A stretch of DNA of 64,000 bases from Corynebacterium caspium DSM 44850 (GTDB lineage Bacteria > Actinomycetota > Actinomycetes > Mycobacteriales > Mycobacteriaceae): NCBI RefSeq assembly GCF_030440555.1, contig NZ_CP047118.1, positions 1,674,001 to 1,738,000 on the forward strand, read 5' to 3'. The notes below the pieces were generated by a model. It did no database searches and was not told the origin of the DNA. It worked only from the letters and a program-made list of their open reading frames with translations. Position numbers and translations under genes: made by a program. Shown one piece after another: positions 29,301 through 37,731 of the stretch; position 1 is the stretch's first letter; each line of letters starts with the position of its first letter.

Positions 29301-29615
29301 CTGGCAGTACCAGAGCTCCCAGCAGAGCTCCCAGCTAAGCGCGGCACGGATTTAGTGCTAGGCGGGGTAATTCTTGGGGTCGCGTCGTTATTGGGAAGCT
29401 GGCCGGGGGTATTAATAGTGCTGGCGGTATTTGGGATTTTACGATTCACCCTTATTAAACCGGCGCTGCTAATTAGCGCACTGTTAGCTACTACTGCAAT
29501 GTGGTTAGCTAGAGCGCCTTGGCCTGCAGAAATTTATGCCGGCGATGCCATATTCACTCAATTATTACTGCTTGGTGCACTGGCAGCTTTAGTATTTGGC
29601 CGGCTTTTCCGCTAG
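26322..29615 (+). CDS. aftD: Alpha-(1->3)-arabinofuranosyltransferase AftD
   Basis: About 1097 residues, a GT-C membrane enzyme that adds arabinofuranose from decaprenyl-phosphate-arabinose to the arabinan of the wall. The conserved DTKLDLTTNP-GGF opening, QNQAYGYLFPQG and PLRNVHKFD motifs identify the AftD/DUF3367 family. Many N-terminal helices are followed by an exported region with a probable carbohydrate-binding module (FSAWHPARGTG near the middle) and helices at the C-terminus. A glutamine run (27540-27573, seven Gln in a row) and an Ala/Gly/Thr stretch (27280-27330) are low-complexity loops. The end overlaps the convergent acyltransferase by 27 bp. Confidence 0.93.
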   Translation: MVQNTAHAAKSPRLNSSKYLHLAGWIFLALCLATQPFGLLSTDTKLDLTTNPGGFLAGALQAWTDNYPLGQLQNQAYGYLFPQGLFFLIGSKLPLPMWVVQRLWWLLVLGIGYSGILFLARPLRLPRWALAFAGILYALSPHTLSTLSTISSETWPLMLSPWVVGIVLRGTRTPWLTGMIASIPIALMGAVNATATLAAAVPGALVILWLIWQKYPGAGKVFIAWILSSIAVSTWWIGPLLILGKYSPPFIDFIESAFITTRWLNLAELLRGTTSWVPFVDLERQAGWWLVSEPAAIIFTLGVATCGLLGLYWGTSSGAAGAAGSAGTAGTAASARGGNLSQLWIFMLLVGLAIMGAGWALPAIRDFLDGAGSPLRNVHKFDALIRLPLCIGVAILVDRIHHLGQAQQQQQQQPQQQARWGWRGQPTRATALIGVVFMLAAGQISPAWTSRLLPEGTYAAIPEYWQQAADFLNKTAGGTRTLIYPPASFARQEWGWTRDEPLQPLLEVPWVTRDAIPLVNTEAIRGLDGLMGVLAATERGEIPLANTKKALLDAGLGALILRENTTSAATLGRLGEVTAFGPVQVVILDPVANRDLVASNLPKLAGGGESIALLRAVSEATHVQLTANPDTAQIISDTPQAVIRNYGTLQGAVSAPLIPGQEHEGGQLHHRYWDYPSAASPLFWEQIGGQVRASSQAAAANNFGGAQSSRSINAAIDGHLFSAWHPARGTGAGQWLELQADAPTDGQVEIMSTTDTAITVETNDISLKNIELKAYKLRSLQLPPGSTRVRVILSAETGIAQLRFPNHPIKRTLTLKTNPVTTAILLQRLFPEMAAIDRQLDLNRELKVVLKAPSDSKITIDSNSYAAGETVILSPGLHQLSTRASWVYLEEIGTTLAAPGTDLLVSQRAANPGLKLDFPGAFPRTIDAGIQAFELPFGTEAASFAALEAALDVPLEFGPDKRYQKLLLGGGIISALVLLGAILAAYRLRRLPSLAVPELPAELPAKRGTDLVLGGVILGVASLLGSWPGVLIVLAVFGILRFTLIKPALLISALLATTAMWLARAPWPAEIYAGDAIFTQLLLLGALAALVFGRLFR

Positions 29616-30683
29616 TTCATAGCTGATAAATGCCGCAGCGATGGAGACAATAACGGTAAATAGCCACGCCATTAAGAAATGTCCTTGAAATTCTTTAATT
29701 CCTAATACTGGAAAAGCCCAACTTAAAATGGCCACATGCCATAAAAATAAGGAATAGGACCACTTTCCTAAAGTGCGCAGTGGCCAACTAGATAAGCATT
29801 TAACAATCCAGCTGTCGATGCCAGCAATTTCCCCCACAGCCACCGGTACTAAAAATAGGGCGGCAAATATGGTGCCGGCTAGGATTCTTAAGTTAAATTC
29901 TGCGGGGCTGGGATGCTGCAAACCTAAAGGGCCAAACCATTCCTGGCCGGCTATCCACGCCACTACCAGGGCCAATATCCAAGAAATTATAGTGCCAGGA
30001 CAACTTGCCCAGCGTCGCAAGATCGACGGTATGCGGTGTGCAGATAGTTCGGCGGTGGCAAGGCCCACGAAGAACCAGGGGGCATAAGAAATTGGCCAGA
30101 TCTGTAAATTCACCGCCGTATTATTTTCAGCCACCAGCGGCCACCACGGCCAGGAAAAACCTATTAATACCGGGATAAAAAGTAGCGGCAGGTGCCAAGT
30201 GCGCGGAAAGCGGCGCAACAGCACTACTAGCAGGGGTAATACCAGATAAAAAGCTACCTCCACCCCCAGCGACCACAAATGTGTCAGCCCGCCTACTAAG
30301 CCATTTGGCAGGTAGATTTGCAGCATAAAAACCTGGGCTAAAGCACTTTGCCAACTTATGCCAAAGGCTACGGGAAAAAAGGCCAGCACTAGCACTACAC
30401 ATATCAGATATGCGGGAACGATGCGTCGAAAACGGCGCTTATAGTAGCTGCTAATAGTGGCGCTATTGGTTAGTTTTTGAGGGCTTAAGAGTGCATAATT
30501 GCGCCATAAAACAAAAGCGCTAAGCGCAAAGAATAGGGCTACAAAGAAATCGAATCTAGCTAAAAGTGCGCTGGTAGTGCCGGTTTGAAAGGCAACGTGG
30601 GTGCTTAGAATTCCAAGCGCGGCAATTCCTCTTAGCCCCTCTAGCGCGGGGAGGAAGCGAGTTGGTGCGTAGGATAAAGCCAC
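29589..30683 (-). CDS. tmaT: Acyltransferase 3 family membrane protein, TmaT-like
   Basis: 364 residues with about ten transmembrane helices; no SGNH domain. The N-terminal ALEGLRGIAALGILSTHVAF holds the family histidine and FFVALFFALSAFVLWRNY follows. In C. glutamicum a protein of this family in the same neighbourhood (TmaT, the Rv0228 counterpart) acetylates trehalose monocorynomycolate before MmpL-mediated export. The assignment rests on family plus location between aftD and the DUF3068 gene. The start is GTG at 30683, only 41 bp from the divergent DUF3068 gene. Confidence 0.8.
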   Translation of the reverse strand: MALSYAPTRFLPALEGLRGIAALGILSTHVAFQTGTTSALLARFDFFVALFFALSAFVLWRNYALLSPQKLTNSATISSYYKRRFRRIVPAYLICVVLVLAFFPVAFGISWQSALAQVFMLQIYLPNGLVGGLTHLWSLGVEVAFYLVLPLLVVLLRRFPRTWHLPLLFIPVLIGFSWPWWPLVAENNTAVNLQIWPISYAPWFFVGLATAELSAHRIPSILRRWASCPGTIISWILALVVAWIAGQEWFGPLGLQHPSPAEFNLRILAGTIFAALFLVPVAVGEIAGIDSWIVKCLSSWPLRTLGKWSYSLFLWHVAILSWAFPVLGIKEFQGHFLMAWLFTVIVSIAAAFISYELAEKPAKY

Positions 30684-30724
30684 GCCTGTGACACTACCGG
30701 GAGACAGAAGGAAAGGCTGGCGCT

Positions 30725-31657
30725 GTGCGTGCTGTTAAAACTGGAGTTGCTAAACCACATAATGCGCGACTGACATTGCTGTGCTTAGTGCTCGCCATGA
30801 TTTTCCTGTGGCTAATTAGCGATTTTGCGCCACGGCAATACTTAAAGCAGCAGGAAAAAATGCCGCTCAACACCACCCAAATAACTGTTTCTAGCAATCC
30901 CGATGCCACCCTCATAGTGCGCCGTGCTACCTCCACTGCTGTGGTGGATACCACTGGGATGTCTGCAAAAGAAGCCAAAAAGGCAGCTAGCCGCGTCGCT
31001 ATAACTACCCAAACTACAATAACGCGGCCCCAAAATAACGATATGGGCCCTTATTTAGCCATTTTGGATAATTCGCAGGCCCAATTGAAATATCGGCTTC
31101 CAGTATTGGAGGCAACAGCTACTAGCACCATAGGTTTTAAAGATAAACCTTCTGTTTCTAGCCCACATCCGGTAGTACGCGATGGCCTGGAATGGATATT
31201 TCCGGCTAATACTGCCCAGCAAACCTACCTATTTTATGATCCCATCGCACAGGTTTCCATGCCACTAGATTATGCTGGAAAAACAAAAATACATGATCTA
31301 AATGCTTTTGTATTCGCCCAGGAAATAGCGCCGATGGAATTGACTCTGCCGGGTTTAACTCCAGGCACTAAATATGGGGTTAATCGAGAAGTAGTAGTGG
31401 AACCAAAATCTGGTTTGATTATTAATATTTCTGAAAAAGTACAAGTAATGCGCGGAAATGAAGCGGTGGTAGATACTGCTTTGGAATGGGATGAAAAAAC
31501 CCAAACCACCCAAGCTATGCAGGCTGGGAAAATTATTGTCCGCGGACAATTTTTAGCCGCTTGGTCTTGGCTGTGCCGCTTAGCTTTTATCATGCTTCTA
31601 GCTGGGGTTATTAGAGAAATCCGGGTGCTTTTAAAAGGGGCAAAGATAAATGCCTAG
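30725..31657 (+). CDS. DUF3068 (PorA family) membrane protein
   Basis: 310 residues from a GTG with GGAAAGG well spaced upstream. A single N-terminal helix (LTLLCLVLAMIFLWLISDFA), an extracytoplasmic domain of about 230 residues rich in beta strand, and a C-terminal helix ending RVLLKGAKINA. This layout and the TTITRPQNN and LFYDP features match DUF3068, the Rv0227c family; the Pfam name is misleading since no pore is implied. Loss of this gene type is reported to affect mycolate or lipoarabinomannan traffic in related bacteria, but I cannot assign a reaction. It overlaps the next gene by 8 bp. Confidence 0.82.
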   Translation: MRAVKTGVAKPHNARLTLLCLVLAMIFLWLISDFAPRQYLKQQEKMPLNTTQITVSSNPDATLIVRRATSTAVVDTTGMSAKEAKKAASRVAITTQTTITRPQNNDMGPYLAILDNSQAQLKYRLPVLEATATSTIGFKDKPSVSSPHPVVRDGLEWIFPANTAQQTYLFYDPIAQVSMPLDYAGKTKIHDLNAFVFAQEIAPMELTLPGLTPGTKYGVNREVVVEPKSGLIINISEKVQVMRGNEAVVDTALEWDEKTQTTQAMQAGKIIVRGQFLAAWSWLCRLAFIMLLAGVIREIRVLLKGAKINA

Positions 31658-33221
31658 AAAGCAAGTAGTTTCCCAAAGACCGCGCAGTTGGCCGGCGAAT
31701 ACTTTTCTAATTGCGTGGGCAGTACTTTTATTGGGTGTGCTAATTGCTACCTTATGGGGTCCAGGGATTTTAGCAGGGCGCGATATGCTCGTGCTCGATC
31801 ATCCAGCCCTTAATAATGCGGCCCTAGGTTTAACTGAATTACCTGGTAGAGCCACTCCCCAAGATGGCGTACTTGCAATAATTGGAAAGCTTCTTCCTGC
31901 AAGCTGGGCGATAAGAGCGCTACTTATTAGCAGTGCTGCCGGAGCTATTAGTGCTGGATTTTTGCTCGCCAGACGTCAACAAGCCAATCTCTTTGCCACC
32001 GCATTAGCAATGCTAGTGGCCTGTTGGGCCCCGGCTATCACCGAACGAATAGCCCAAGGACAATGGTCTTTGGTAGTAGCAGCATGGCTTTTACCACTTC
32101 TGGTATGGGCTGGATTAACCCAAAAAACCTATTTACAGTGGGGGCTTTTAATCCCGGCATCACTTAGCCCAACTGGGGCTATTTTAGCTGGCTTAATAGC
32201 TATTGCTGCTGCTAAAGAAAAGCGTTTAAGCACCACAATTATTGCCATAATGCTTTGCACACCGTGGGCTATTCCTGGACTATTAGCAGTATTTTTAAAA
32301 GATTCTGCCGCCATTAATTTTGGCACAACTGTAGTAGATAATGCGGCAGCTGTTATGGCTTTTGGCCCCCATGCGGAATCACCACTAGGAATATTTCCCA
32401 CCCTGCTTAGCTCCGGGGGCATTTGGAATGCCCAACTTATTTCCCCAGGGCGCGAATATGGGGTACTAGCTGGGTGTTTATTAGCAGCTATTTTGATTTG
32501 GAGCGGTTTACGCTACCTTCCCAAAGGCCCAGAATGGCCAATCTTTGCCCTGGGCATCTTAGGCTTTGCAATGACTTTAACCTCCTGGTTAAGCCCTGAA
32601 ATCTATGAGTGGGCGGTAGCAGAAATCCCTGGTGGCGGACTGCTTCGCGATGCCCATAAATTTCTACTTCTAGCAAGCCCTGCCGCAGTATTATTAGCCA
32701 CCCGAGTGCGCCCAAATTGGCTAGCAGTAATTGCCTTAAGTGCAGCCCTTGGAAATTTATGGGGTGCTAGCGCACAACTACAAGTACTAAAACCAGTACA
32801 TATTTCGTTGCCGGAAATACCTGCTGAGATAAATACAACTGAAACCGTATTTTTACCCAAAGCAAATACGTTAATTACTATGCCAGAAGCAAAAATACCT
32901 CTGGTTAATCCGTGGTTTAAAATGCTTAGCGCAGTAGAACCTGGAACCCTGGTAGTTGATGGGATCACCATCGATGAGCCGACACCACGTTGGTCCGCAG
33001 CCAACCAGGCCTGGAGCGAAGGGGATATCTCTCGCCTAGGACGTCTTGGAATTAGCGCGGTAATTGATCCGGAAACAGGCAGCATCCTAGCTCGCCCCGA
33101 TGCCACCCAAAAAGCGCATCTACCACGCATTTTAGGCTATATTTTACTGGCAATATGGGCATCTATAGTGCCTTTATTCATACTTATTTCTCTAAAACGG
33201 CCCCGACGACGCCACCGCTAG
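31650..33221 (+). CDS. Large polytopic membrane protein, GT-C-like (Rv0226c position)
   Basis: 523 residues with about ten helices over the first 380 residues, then a soluble exported segment and a last helix before RPRRRHR. The motif GGGLLRDAHKFLLL strongly resembles the PLRNVHKF motif of AftD, suggesting a shared GT-C ancestry. It overlaps DUF3068 by 8 bp and is presumably its partner, as in the M. tuberculosis pair Rv0227c/Rv0226c. A polyprenyl-phosphate-sugar glycosyltransferase role is an inference only; the acidic residue needed for catalysis cannot be placed with certainty. Confidence 0.7.
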   Translation: MPRKQVVSQRPRSWPANTFLIAWAVLLLGVLIATLWGPGILAGRDMLVLDHPALNNAALGLTELPGRATPQDGVLAIIGKLLPASWAIRALLISSAAGAISAGFLLARRQQANLFATALAMLVACWAPAITERIAQGQWSLVVAAWLLPLLVWAGLTQKTYLQWGLLIPASLSPTGAILAGLIAIAAAKEKRLSTTIIAIMLCTPWAIPGLLAVFLKDSAAINFGTTVVDNAAAVMAFGPHAESPLGIFPTLLSSGGIWNAQLISPGREYGVLAGCLLAAILIWSGLRYLPKGPEWPIFALGILGFAMTLTSWLSPEIYEWAVAEIPGGGLLRDAHKFLLLASPAAVLLATRVRPNWLAVIALSAALGNLWGASAQLQVLKPVHISLPEIPAEINTTETVFLPKANTLITMPEAKIPLVNPWFKMLSAVEPGTLVVDGITIDEPTPRWSAANQAWSEGDISRLGRLGISAVIDPETGSILARPDATQKAHLPRILGYILLAIWASIVPLFILISLKRPRRRHR

Positions 33222-33310
33222 CCCCCTAATATGGGTACAACAGTAAGCTTTAGAGGTTCTAGACCCTAGCGCACCACGAGTCACATCTATCTGAGGGAAA
33301 CTTTTTCTAA

Positions 33311-34783
33311 ATGTCTAATGCTGCCGCTGATAACTCACGCGATCCAGGCACCCTGGTCCCCTCACCTCCCGGTGCGGCGGTGCCTCCTGGTGCGGCGATG
33401 CCAGGCGCGGCAGTACCACCTGCCCCTGGTGGTGCGATACCAGCTCCCGGTGGTGCGGCGATGCCACCGGGTGCGGCGATGCCAGGCGCGGCAGCTCCCG
33501 GTGCGGCGGTACCACCTGCCCCAGGTAGCGCAATTCCCCCAGGTGGTGCGACACCTCCCGGGAGTGCAATGCCTCCTGCAGCAACACCTCCAGGAACGAT
33601 AGCTCACGGTACCGCAGCGGTGAGTGCTGTTCCCACAATAAAGCTTCCACCAGCGGCGACCCCGCCAGGCACTACCCCGCCGGGCGCTACCCCACCTGCA
33701 GCCATCCCGCCCGCGGCTCAACCTCCCGCACCAGGAGTTCCAGCAGCCCTTGCCCCCAAACCGGCCACCCCGGCCACCCCGGCCACCTCAGCCACCCCGA
33801 CCACCCCGGCAACTCCCACCACTCCAGCCGCTCCAGCCGCTCCAACCACCCAGCCGGCACCAAAATTTTTGGGCTTAAAAGCGACACATTGGGCAGCGAT
33901 TCTCCTGGGTGTCGTCGTGCTGGCAGCGGTGGCGGTGCTGGGATCGCGGATGTTTTTGGCTACAGATGCTGGTCAACAATTTTTGGCGCGTTTTCCGGGG
34001 GAAACGGCGCTACCGGAAAAAACTCCTATTGGGGTTCCGTGGTGGCTAAGTTGGTCGCATTTTTTCAATATGTTTTTTATGGCGCTAATTATTAGTACTG
34101 GGTTGCGGGCTCGGCAGGAAACTCGTCCCCCGGCGGTGTGGCGTCCACGTATAAAGACTAAGAAAAAGGTGGCGCTTTCTATTACGGTGTGGCTGCATTT
34201 AGCGATAGATTTCTTTTGGATAATTAATGGCATTATCTATATAGGTTTGCTATTTATTTCTGGCCGGTGGGCCCGAATTATCCCTACTAGCTGGGAGATC
34301 ATCCCGAATGCTGCATCAGCACTTTTACAATATTTAAGCCTTAATTGGCCTACTAGTAATGGTTGGGTTAATTATAATTCTTTGCAGCAAATATTTTATT
34401 TCTTATTGATTTTTATTGCTGCTCCTTTGGCTATTATTTCGGGGTTGCGATTATCTCCGATGTGGCCTGAAAATCGGAAGCGTTTAAGCGCTATTTATAC
34501 TAAAGATCATGCGCGCAAACTTCATATTGCCACCATGGTTTTCTTTATGATTTTTGTAGTTATACATATTAGTTTGGTGCTAACTACTGGCATGCGGCGC
34601 AATCTAAATGCCATGATGACCGCTCGCGGCGCAACCGATATGGATATTTATGCCCACGATTGGCTGGGTTTCGGAGTGCTAATAATCGCGCTATTAGTTA
34701 TAGTCGCCGGTGTTTTAGCAGCTAGACGGCCTAATATTGTGGCTACCCTTGCTCGATTTAGTGGCGAAATTAGCCAACGCTAG
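33311..34783 (+). CDS. Cytochrome b561-like membrane protein with Pro/Ala-rich N-terminus
   Basis: 490 residues. The first 190 are a Pro/Ala/Gly-rich low-complexity domain (repeats like PPGAAMPGAA and TPATPATP), encoded by degenerate tandem repeats at 33360-33860. Then follow one helix (WAAILLGVVVLAAVAVLG), a short exported loop, and four to five helices of the cytochrome b/b6 or b561 type with histidines in WSHFFNMFF, VWLHLAIDFFW, KLHIATMVFF and VVIHISL, suitable for two haems. It should be a quinone- or thiol-linked electron carrier in the membrane. The Pro-rich segment before the first helix would be cytoplasmic by ordinary topology. Confidence 0.78.
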   Translation: MSNAAADNSRDPGTLVPSPPGAAVPPGAAMPGAAVPPAPGGAIPAPGGAAMPPGAAMPGAAAPGAAVPPAPGSAIPPGGATPPGSAMPPAATPPGTIAHGTAAVSAVPTIKLPPAATPPGTTPPGATPPAAIPPAAQPPAPGVPAALAPKPATPATPATSATPTTPATPTTPAAPAAPTTQPAPKFLGLKATHWAAILLGVVVLAAVAVLGSRMFLATDAGQQFLARFPGETALPEKTPIGVPWWLSWSHFFNMFFMALIISTGLRARQETRPPAVWRPRIKTKKKVALSITVWLHLAIDFFWIINGIIYIGLLFISGRWARIIPTSWEIIPNAASALLQYLSLNWPTSNGWVNYNSLQQIFYFLLIFIAAPLAIISGLRLSPMWPENRKRLSAIYTKDHARKLHIATMVFFMIFVVIHISLVLTTGMRRNLNAMMTARGATDMDIYAHDWLGFGVLIIALLVIVAGVLAARRPNIVATLARFSGEISQR

Positions 34784-35919
34784 TTTCTTTTTGCAGGCCG
34801 TGCCGCAAGGCTGCGCCGCAATAATTCTTCCCATTGTCGTCCGGTATCTTCCCAGGAAAATAACTTGGCACGACGCGCAGCTGCCGCCCCTAAACGTTTA
34901 CGCAAGACGGTATCTGCTAGTAGTTTTTGCAGATGCTGGGCGAATTCTGAGGGTGCATCGGCTAGCAATCCGGTTTGGCCGTCGATTATAGAATCAGCTA
35001 GTCCAGCAGAACTGCGGTATCCAATTGTTGGTACTTCGTGTTGTGCTGCTTCGATTACTGCTAAGCCCCAGCCTTCTTTGCGCGACGGCATTAGGTGTAT
35101 TTCTGCCCGTGCTAGCAGGGCGTGTTTTTGGGATTCGCTTACTTGTCCGTGGAAAACTACGCGGTCGGTTACTTTAAGTTTTGCCGCATATTTTCGTAAT
35201 TCGGGCTCCCACCAGCCAGAACCTACGATGTCTAAAACTATGTCTGCACCGAAATTGGTGGCTTTAATTTCTGCTAATGCGGCGATGGCATGTTCTAGTT
35301 GTTTGTGGGGAACTAGCCGAGAAAGCGTGATGAGGTGTCGTCGGGGGCCAGTGTTGGGTAGCGGTTGATATGTGGGGATGGGGTCCACTCCGTTACCGAT
35401 TACGGTGATATCCCGGCGCGAAATCCCCAATTTATGTAATTCGCGCGCACTTGCTGGGGAGACCGTGACCCACGGTCCGCGGGCACAGATTCGGGGCACT
35501 ATTTGCGATTCTAAAAACCAGCCCAAACGGCCCAAAAAGGGTCCGGCAACTGGCCATTGTTCCCGGTGGCAGTGATGGGTGAGCATAACCACAGGTACGT
35601 TGGCGACCAGGCGGGCAAAAAAAGGAATGCCATTATTGGTATCCACTATGGCTTGTACTCCACTTAATTCACCGATTCCGAAACGTCCTGCTAGGAGCTT
35701 TAAAAGGGCGCGGGGATAAACGCTAAAACGGCCTCCTGCGCGGGAAAATATCATGCCGTCGCGGGTTTCGTGGGCGGTGGCATCGGGGTAGCTAGCAGTT
35801 TGGTAGAGCACTTGGTGGCCCTGGTTGGCTAAATATTGGCCGACTCTTTCCAGGTAGCGCTCTGAACCACCTCCATAGGGGTGGGTGGTATCACGCCAGC
35901 AGAGCAGCAAAATTTTCAT
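34780..35919 (-). CDS. Glycosyltransferase family 4
   Basis: 379 residues, GT-B fold. An N-terminal PYGGGSERYLERVGQYLANQGH glycogen-synthase-like glycine loop, and a C-terminal half with SRLVPHKQLEHAI, the phosphate loop and EGWGLAVIEAAQ (the E-x7-E motif). It transfers a nucleotide-activated sugar with retention, probably to a lipid acceptor at the inner face of the membrane. It corresponds in position to Rv0225. It overlaps the convergent cytochrome gene by 4 bp and is divergent from the MtrP-like gene with only 21 bp between starts. Confidence 0.9.
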   Translation of the reverse strand: MKILLLCWRDTTHPYGGGSERYLERVGQYLANQGHQVLYQTASYPDATAHETRDGMIFSRAGGRFSVYPRALLKLLAGRFGIGELSGVQAIVDTNNGIPFFARLVANVPVVMLTHHCHREQWPVAGPFLGRLGWFLESQIVPRICARGPWVTVSPASARELHKLGISRRDITVIGNGVDPIPTYQPLPNTGPRRHLITLSRLVPHKQLEHAIAALAEIKATNFGADIVLDIVGSGWWEPELRKYAAKLKVTDRVVFHGQVSESQKHALLARAEIHLMPSRKEGWGLAVIEAAQHEVPTIGYRSSAGLADSIIDGQTGLLADAPSEFAQHLQKLLADTVLRKRLGAAAARRAKLFSWEDTGRQWEELLRRSLAARPAKRN

Positions 35920-35940
35920 CGCTAACCTAGCCTAGTGGGC

Positions 35941-36708
35941 ATGGATCTTCCTGCCACTTCGCGCCGCGCCACCTGGCGGCGTTCGCTGCGTTTACTTGCA
36001 GCTATTCGTCATGAACAAACTGCGCCGGCTAAGTTTTATAGTCTTTTGGCTGAAGATACTGCACAGTTATTGCAGGCTTTGGGGACGGATTTAAATAGGC
36101 CTTTAGCAAGTGCCCGCGTTTTGGATGTGGGTGGTGGTCCGGGTTATTTTGCTGCCGAATTCGCCGCGCGGGGGGCGCAATATATTACGGTTGAGCCTGA
36201 TGCTGGCGAGATGTCTGCGGCCGGGATTAAAATTCCGCAGGCCATTCGCGGTAGTGGTGCGGCTTTGCCGCTGGCTGCGGAGGTTTTTGATATTTCTTAT
36301 TCCTCTAATGTGCTTGAACATGTGCCGGATCCGTGGGCTATGGCTGCAGAAATGTTGCGGGTTACGCGTCCTGGCGGCCTGGTGATTTTAAGCTATACCG
36401 TGTGGTTGGGCCCTTTTGGCGGCCATGAAACTGGGATGTGGGCGCACTATGTGGGTGGAGATTTCGCTAAACGACGCTATCAAGCTAAATATGGCCGCCT
36501 TCCCAAAAATATCTTTGGGACTTCCCTTTTTGCGGTTTCTGCGCGGGAGGGTTTGCACTGGGCGCGCCATGATGCGCCGAGCTCACAAGGGAGGCTTTTA
36601 GCGGCTTTTCCTCGGTATCATCCGCGCTGGGCTTGGTGGGTTACTAAGATTCCGGTTTTGAGAGAATTTTTAGTTAGTAACCTGGTGCTGGTTTTACAAA
36701 AAGGTTAG
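35941..36708 (+). CDS. mtrP: SAM-dependent methyltransferase, MtrP-like
   Basis: 255 residues from the ATG at 35941. The class I methyltransferase motif I is LDVGGGPGYFA, followed by an acidic EPD, and a late NVLEHVPDPW motif typical of lipid and sugar methyltransferases. In C. glutamicum the neighbouring methyltransferase gene (MtrP, Rv0224c counterpart) is needed for trehalose mycolate transport; equivalence is inferred from position. TAGCCT lies 7 nt before the ATG with no Shine-Dalgarno, fitting a leaderless start. An alternative GTG start lies 6 bp upstream. Confidence 0.8.
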   Translation: MDLPATSRRATWRRSLRLLAAIRHEQTAPAKFYSLLAEDTAQLLQALGTDLNRPLASARVLDVGGGPGYFAAEFAARGAQYITVEPDAGEMSAAGIKIPQAIRGSGAALPLAAEVFDISYSSNVLEHVPDPWAMAAEMLRVTRPGGLVILSYTVWLGPFGGHETGMWAHYVGGDFAKRRYQAKYGRLPKNIFGTSLFAVSAREGLHWARHDAPSSQGRLLAAFPRYHPRWAWWVTKIPVLREFLVSNLVLVLQKG

Positions 36709-36717
36709 CCTAGGGTT

Positions 36718-37620
36718 ATGAGCAATTCTGCTAGTACTTCTAAACCAGTGCGGAAACGCAAAAAAGGCATTTCTCCTTGGATTCCTAATCAGCATGGGGC
36801 GTGGGCGATGCTGATTTCGCCGGCTGTTATTGGCACGGTTATTGCGGTGACTGGGATTTCGCAGCGGCAGGAATTTTTTGAATATTTGCTTATCATCACC
36901 ATTTTATTGGCTTGGTTTAGCGGGTATGGCGCATTTTTTGCTTTTGGTTTAGTGGCTAAAGCGCGTACGGCGGCGCGCAAACGCGATTACCTTACTCCGG
37001 TGCTAGTTTATGGCGGGATTAGTTTGGTTACGATGCTGCTCAGCTTATTTATGAAACCTAATTTGGCTTATTGGGCTTTAGTATTTGGCCCGCTTATTGG
37101 TATTGCGATTTATGAAACCATTAAGGGAAGAAGCCGTTCTACTTTATGTGGGGTATCTACCACGGTTGCTTCGGCGGTATTGATTCCGGTAATGGCCCAG
37201 GTGGCGATGGGGGCGCGCATGGTGGATATTCCTTGGGGAATTATTAATGCCGCAATCATATTGGCGCTGTATTTTTCTGGCACTATTTTTTATGTGAAAT
37301 CTATGATTCGGGAGCGCAATAACCTGGCGTTTTTAAAGGTTTCTATTGGTTATCATGTATTTGCGCTTTTAGCTGCAGCAGCTATTTGGATTTGGGCTTT
37401 GGTGAGTTTTTCGACAGCTTCTACTTCTAAAATATTGATTCTTGGAGTTATGGCTATTCCAGTTATTGGGATGGTTTGGGCTTTATATCGGGCAATTGAT
37501 ATGCCGAAGCGGATGCGTGCGGGGGAGAAATTTACTCCAAAGCAAGTGGGTTTGCAGGAAAATCCACTTTTGTTGTTGCAGTGCTTTGCGGTGATGGCTA
37601 TTTGTGTGTTGCTTATTTAA
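36718..37620 (+). CDS. YwiC-like membrane protein
   Basis: 300 residues, about eight to nine helices. The conserved opening ISPWIPNQHGAWAMLISPAVIG marks the YwiC-like family, whose histidine-glycine motif is invariant; ARKRDYLTPVLVYG and FGPLIGIAIYETIKGRSRS follow. The function is unknown; in some bacteria it lies by nitrate or haem genes, here only by cell-envelope genes. TAGCCT is 6 nt before the ATG, as for the preceding gene, so it may have its own leaderless promoter. Confidence 0.85.
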   Translation: MSNSASTSKPVRKRKKGISPWIPNQHGAWAMLISPAVIGTVIAVTGISQRQEFFEYLLIITILLAWFSGYGAFFAFGLVAKARTAARKRDYLTPVLVYGGISLVTMLLSLFMKPNLAYWALVFGPLIGIAIYETIKGRSRSTLCGVSTTVASAVLIPVMAQVAMGARMVDIPWGIINAAIILALYFSGTIFYVKSMIRERNNLAFLKVSIGYHVFALLAAAAIWIWALVSFSTASTSKILILGVMAIPVIGMVWALYRAIDMPKRMRAGEKFTPKQVGLQENPLLLLQCFAVMAICVLLI

Positions 37621-37639
37621 AAATCAGTATTTGCTATTA

Positions 37640-37680
37640 AAAAGACCAGCACCCTGAGTTATTTGGGGTGCTGGTCTTTT
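37640..37680. terminator. Strong bidirectional terminator
   Basis: A perfect 15-bp stem (37640-37654 with 37666-37680), with a run of A at one foot and T at the other. It serves both the YwiC-like gene and the convergent pckG gene. Confidence 0.93.
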
Positions 37681-37684
37681 ACCG

Positions 37685-37717
37685 AGCTATGCTGCAGCTA
37701 TGCTGCAGCTATGCTGC
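37685..37717. repeat. Three tandem copies of an 11-bp unit
   Basis: AGCTATGCTGC occurs three times in perfect tandem just past the terminator and 15 bp before the pckG stop. The unit contains a partial dyad but no T-run. It looks like a neutral slippage repeat. Confidence 0.85.
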
Positions 37718-37731
37718 GCAATTTTGGGGGA

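Noticed and set aside
33315..33887. Several Pro/Arg/Gly-rich ORFs on both strands
   Set aside because: They are other frames of the Pro/Ala-rich repeat in the cytochrome gene.
36700..36716. DtxR-box-like AGGTTAGCCTA before the YwiC-like gene (and a similar site at 35923-35933)
   Set aside because: The TAGCCT in both is at the right distance to be a leaderless -10, and the second half of the box does not match.
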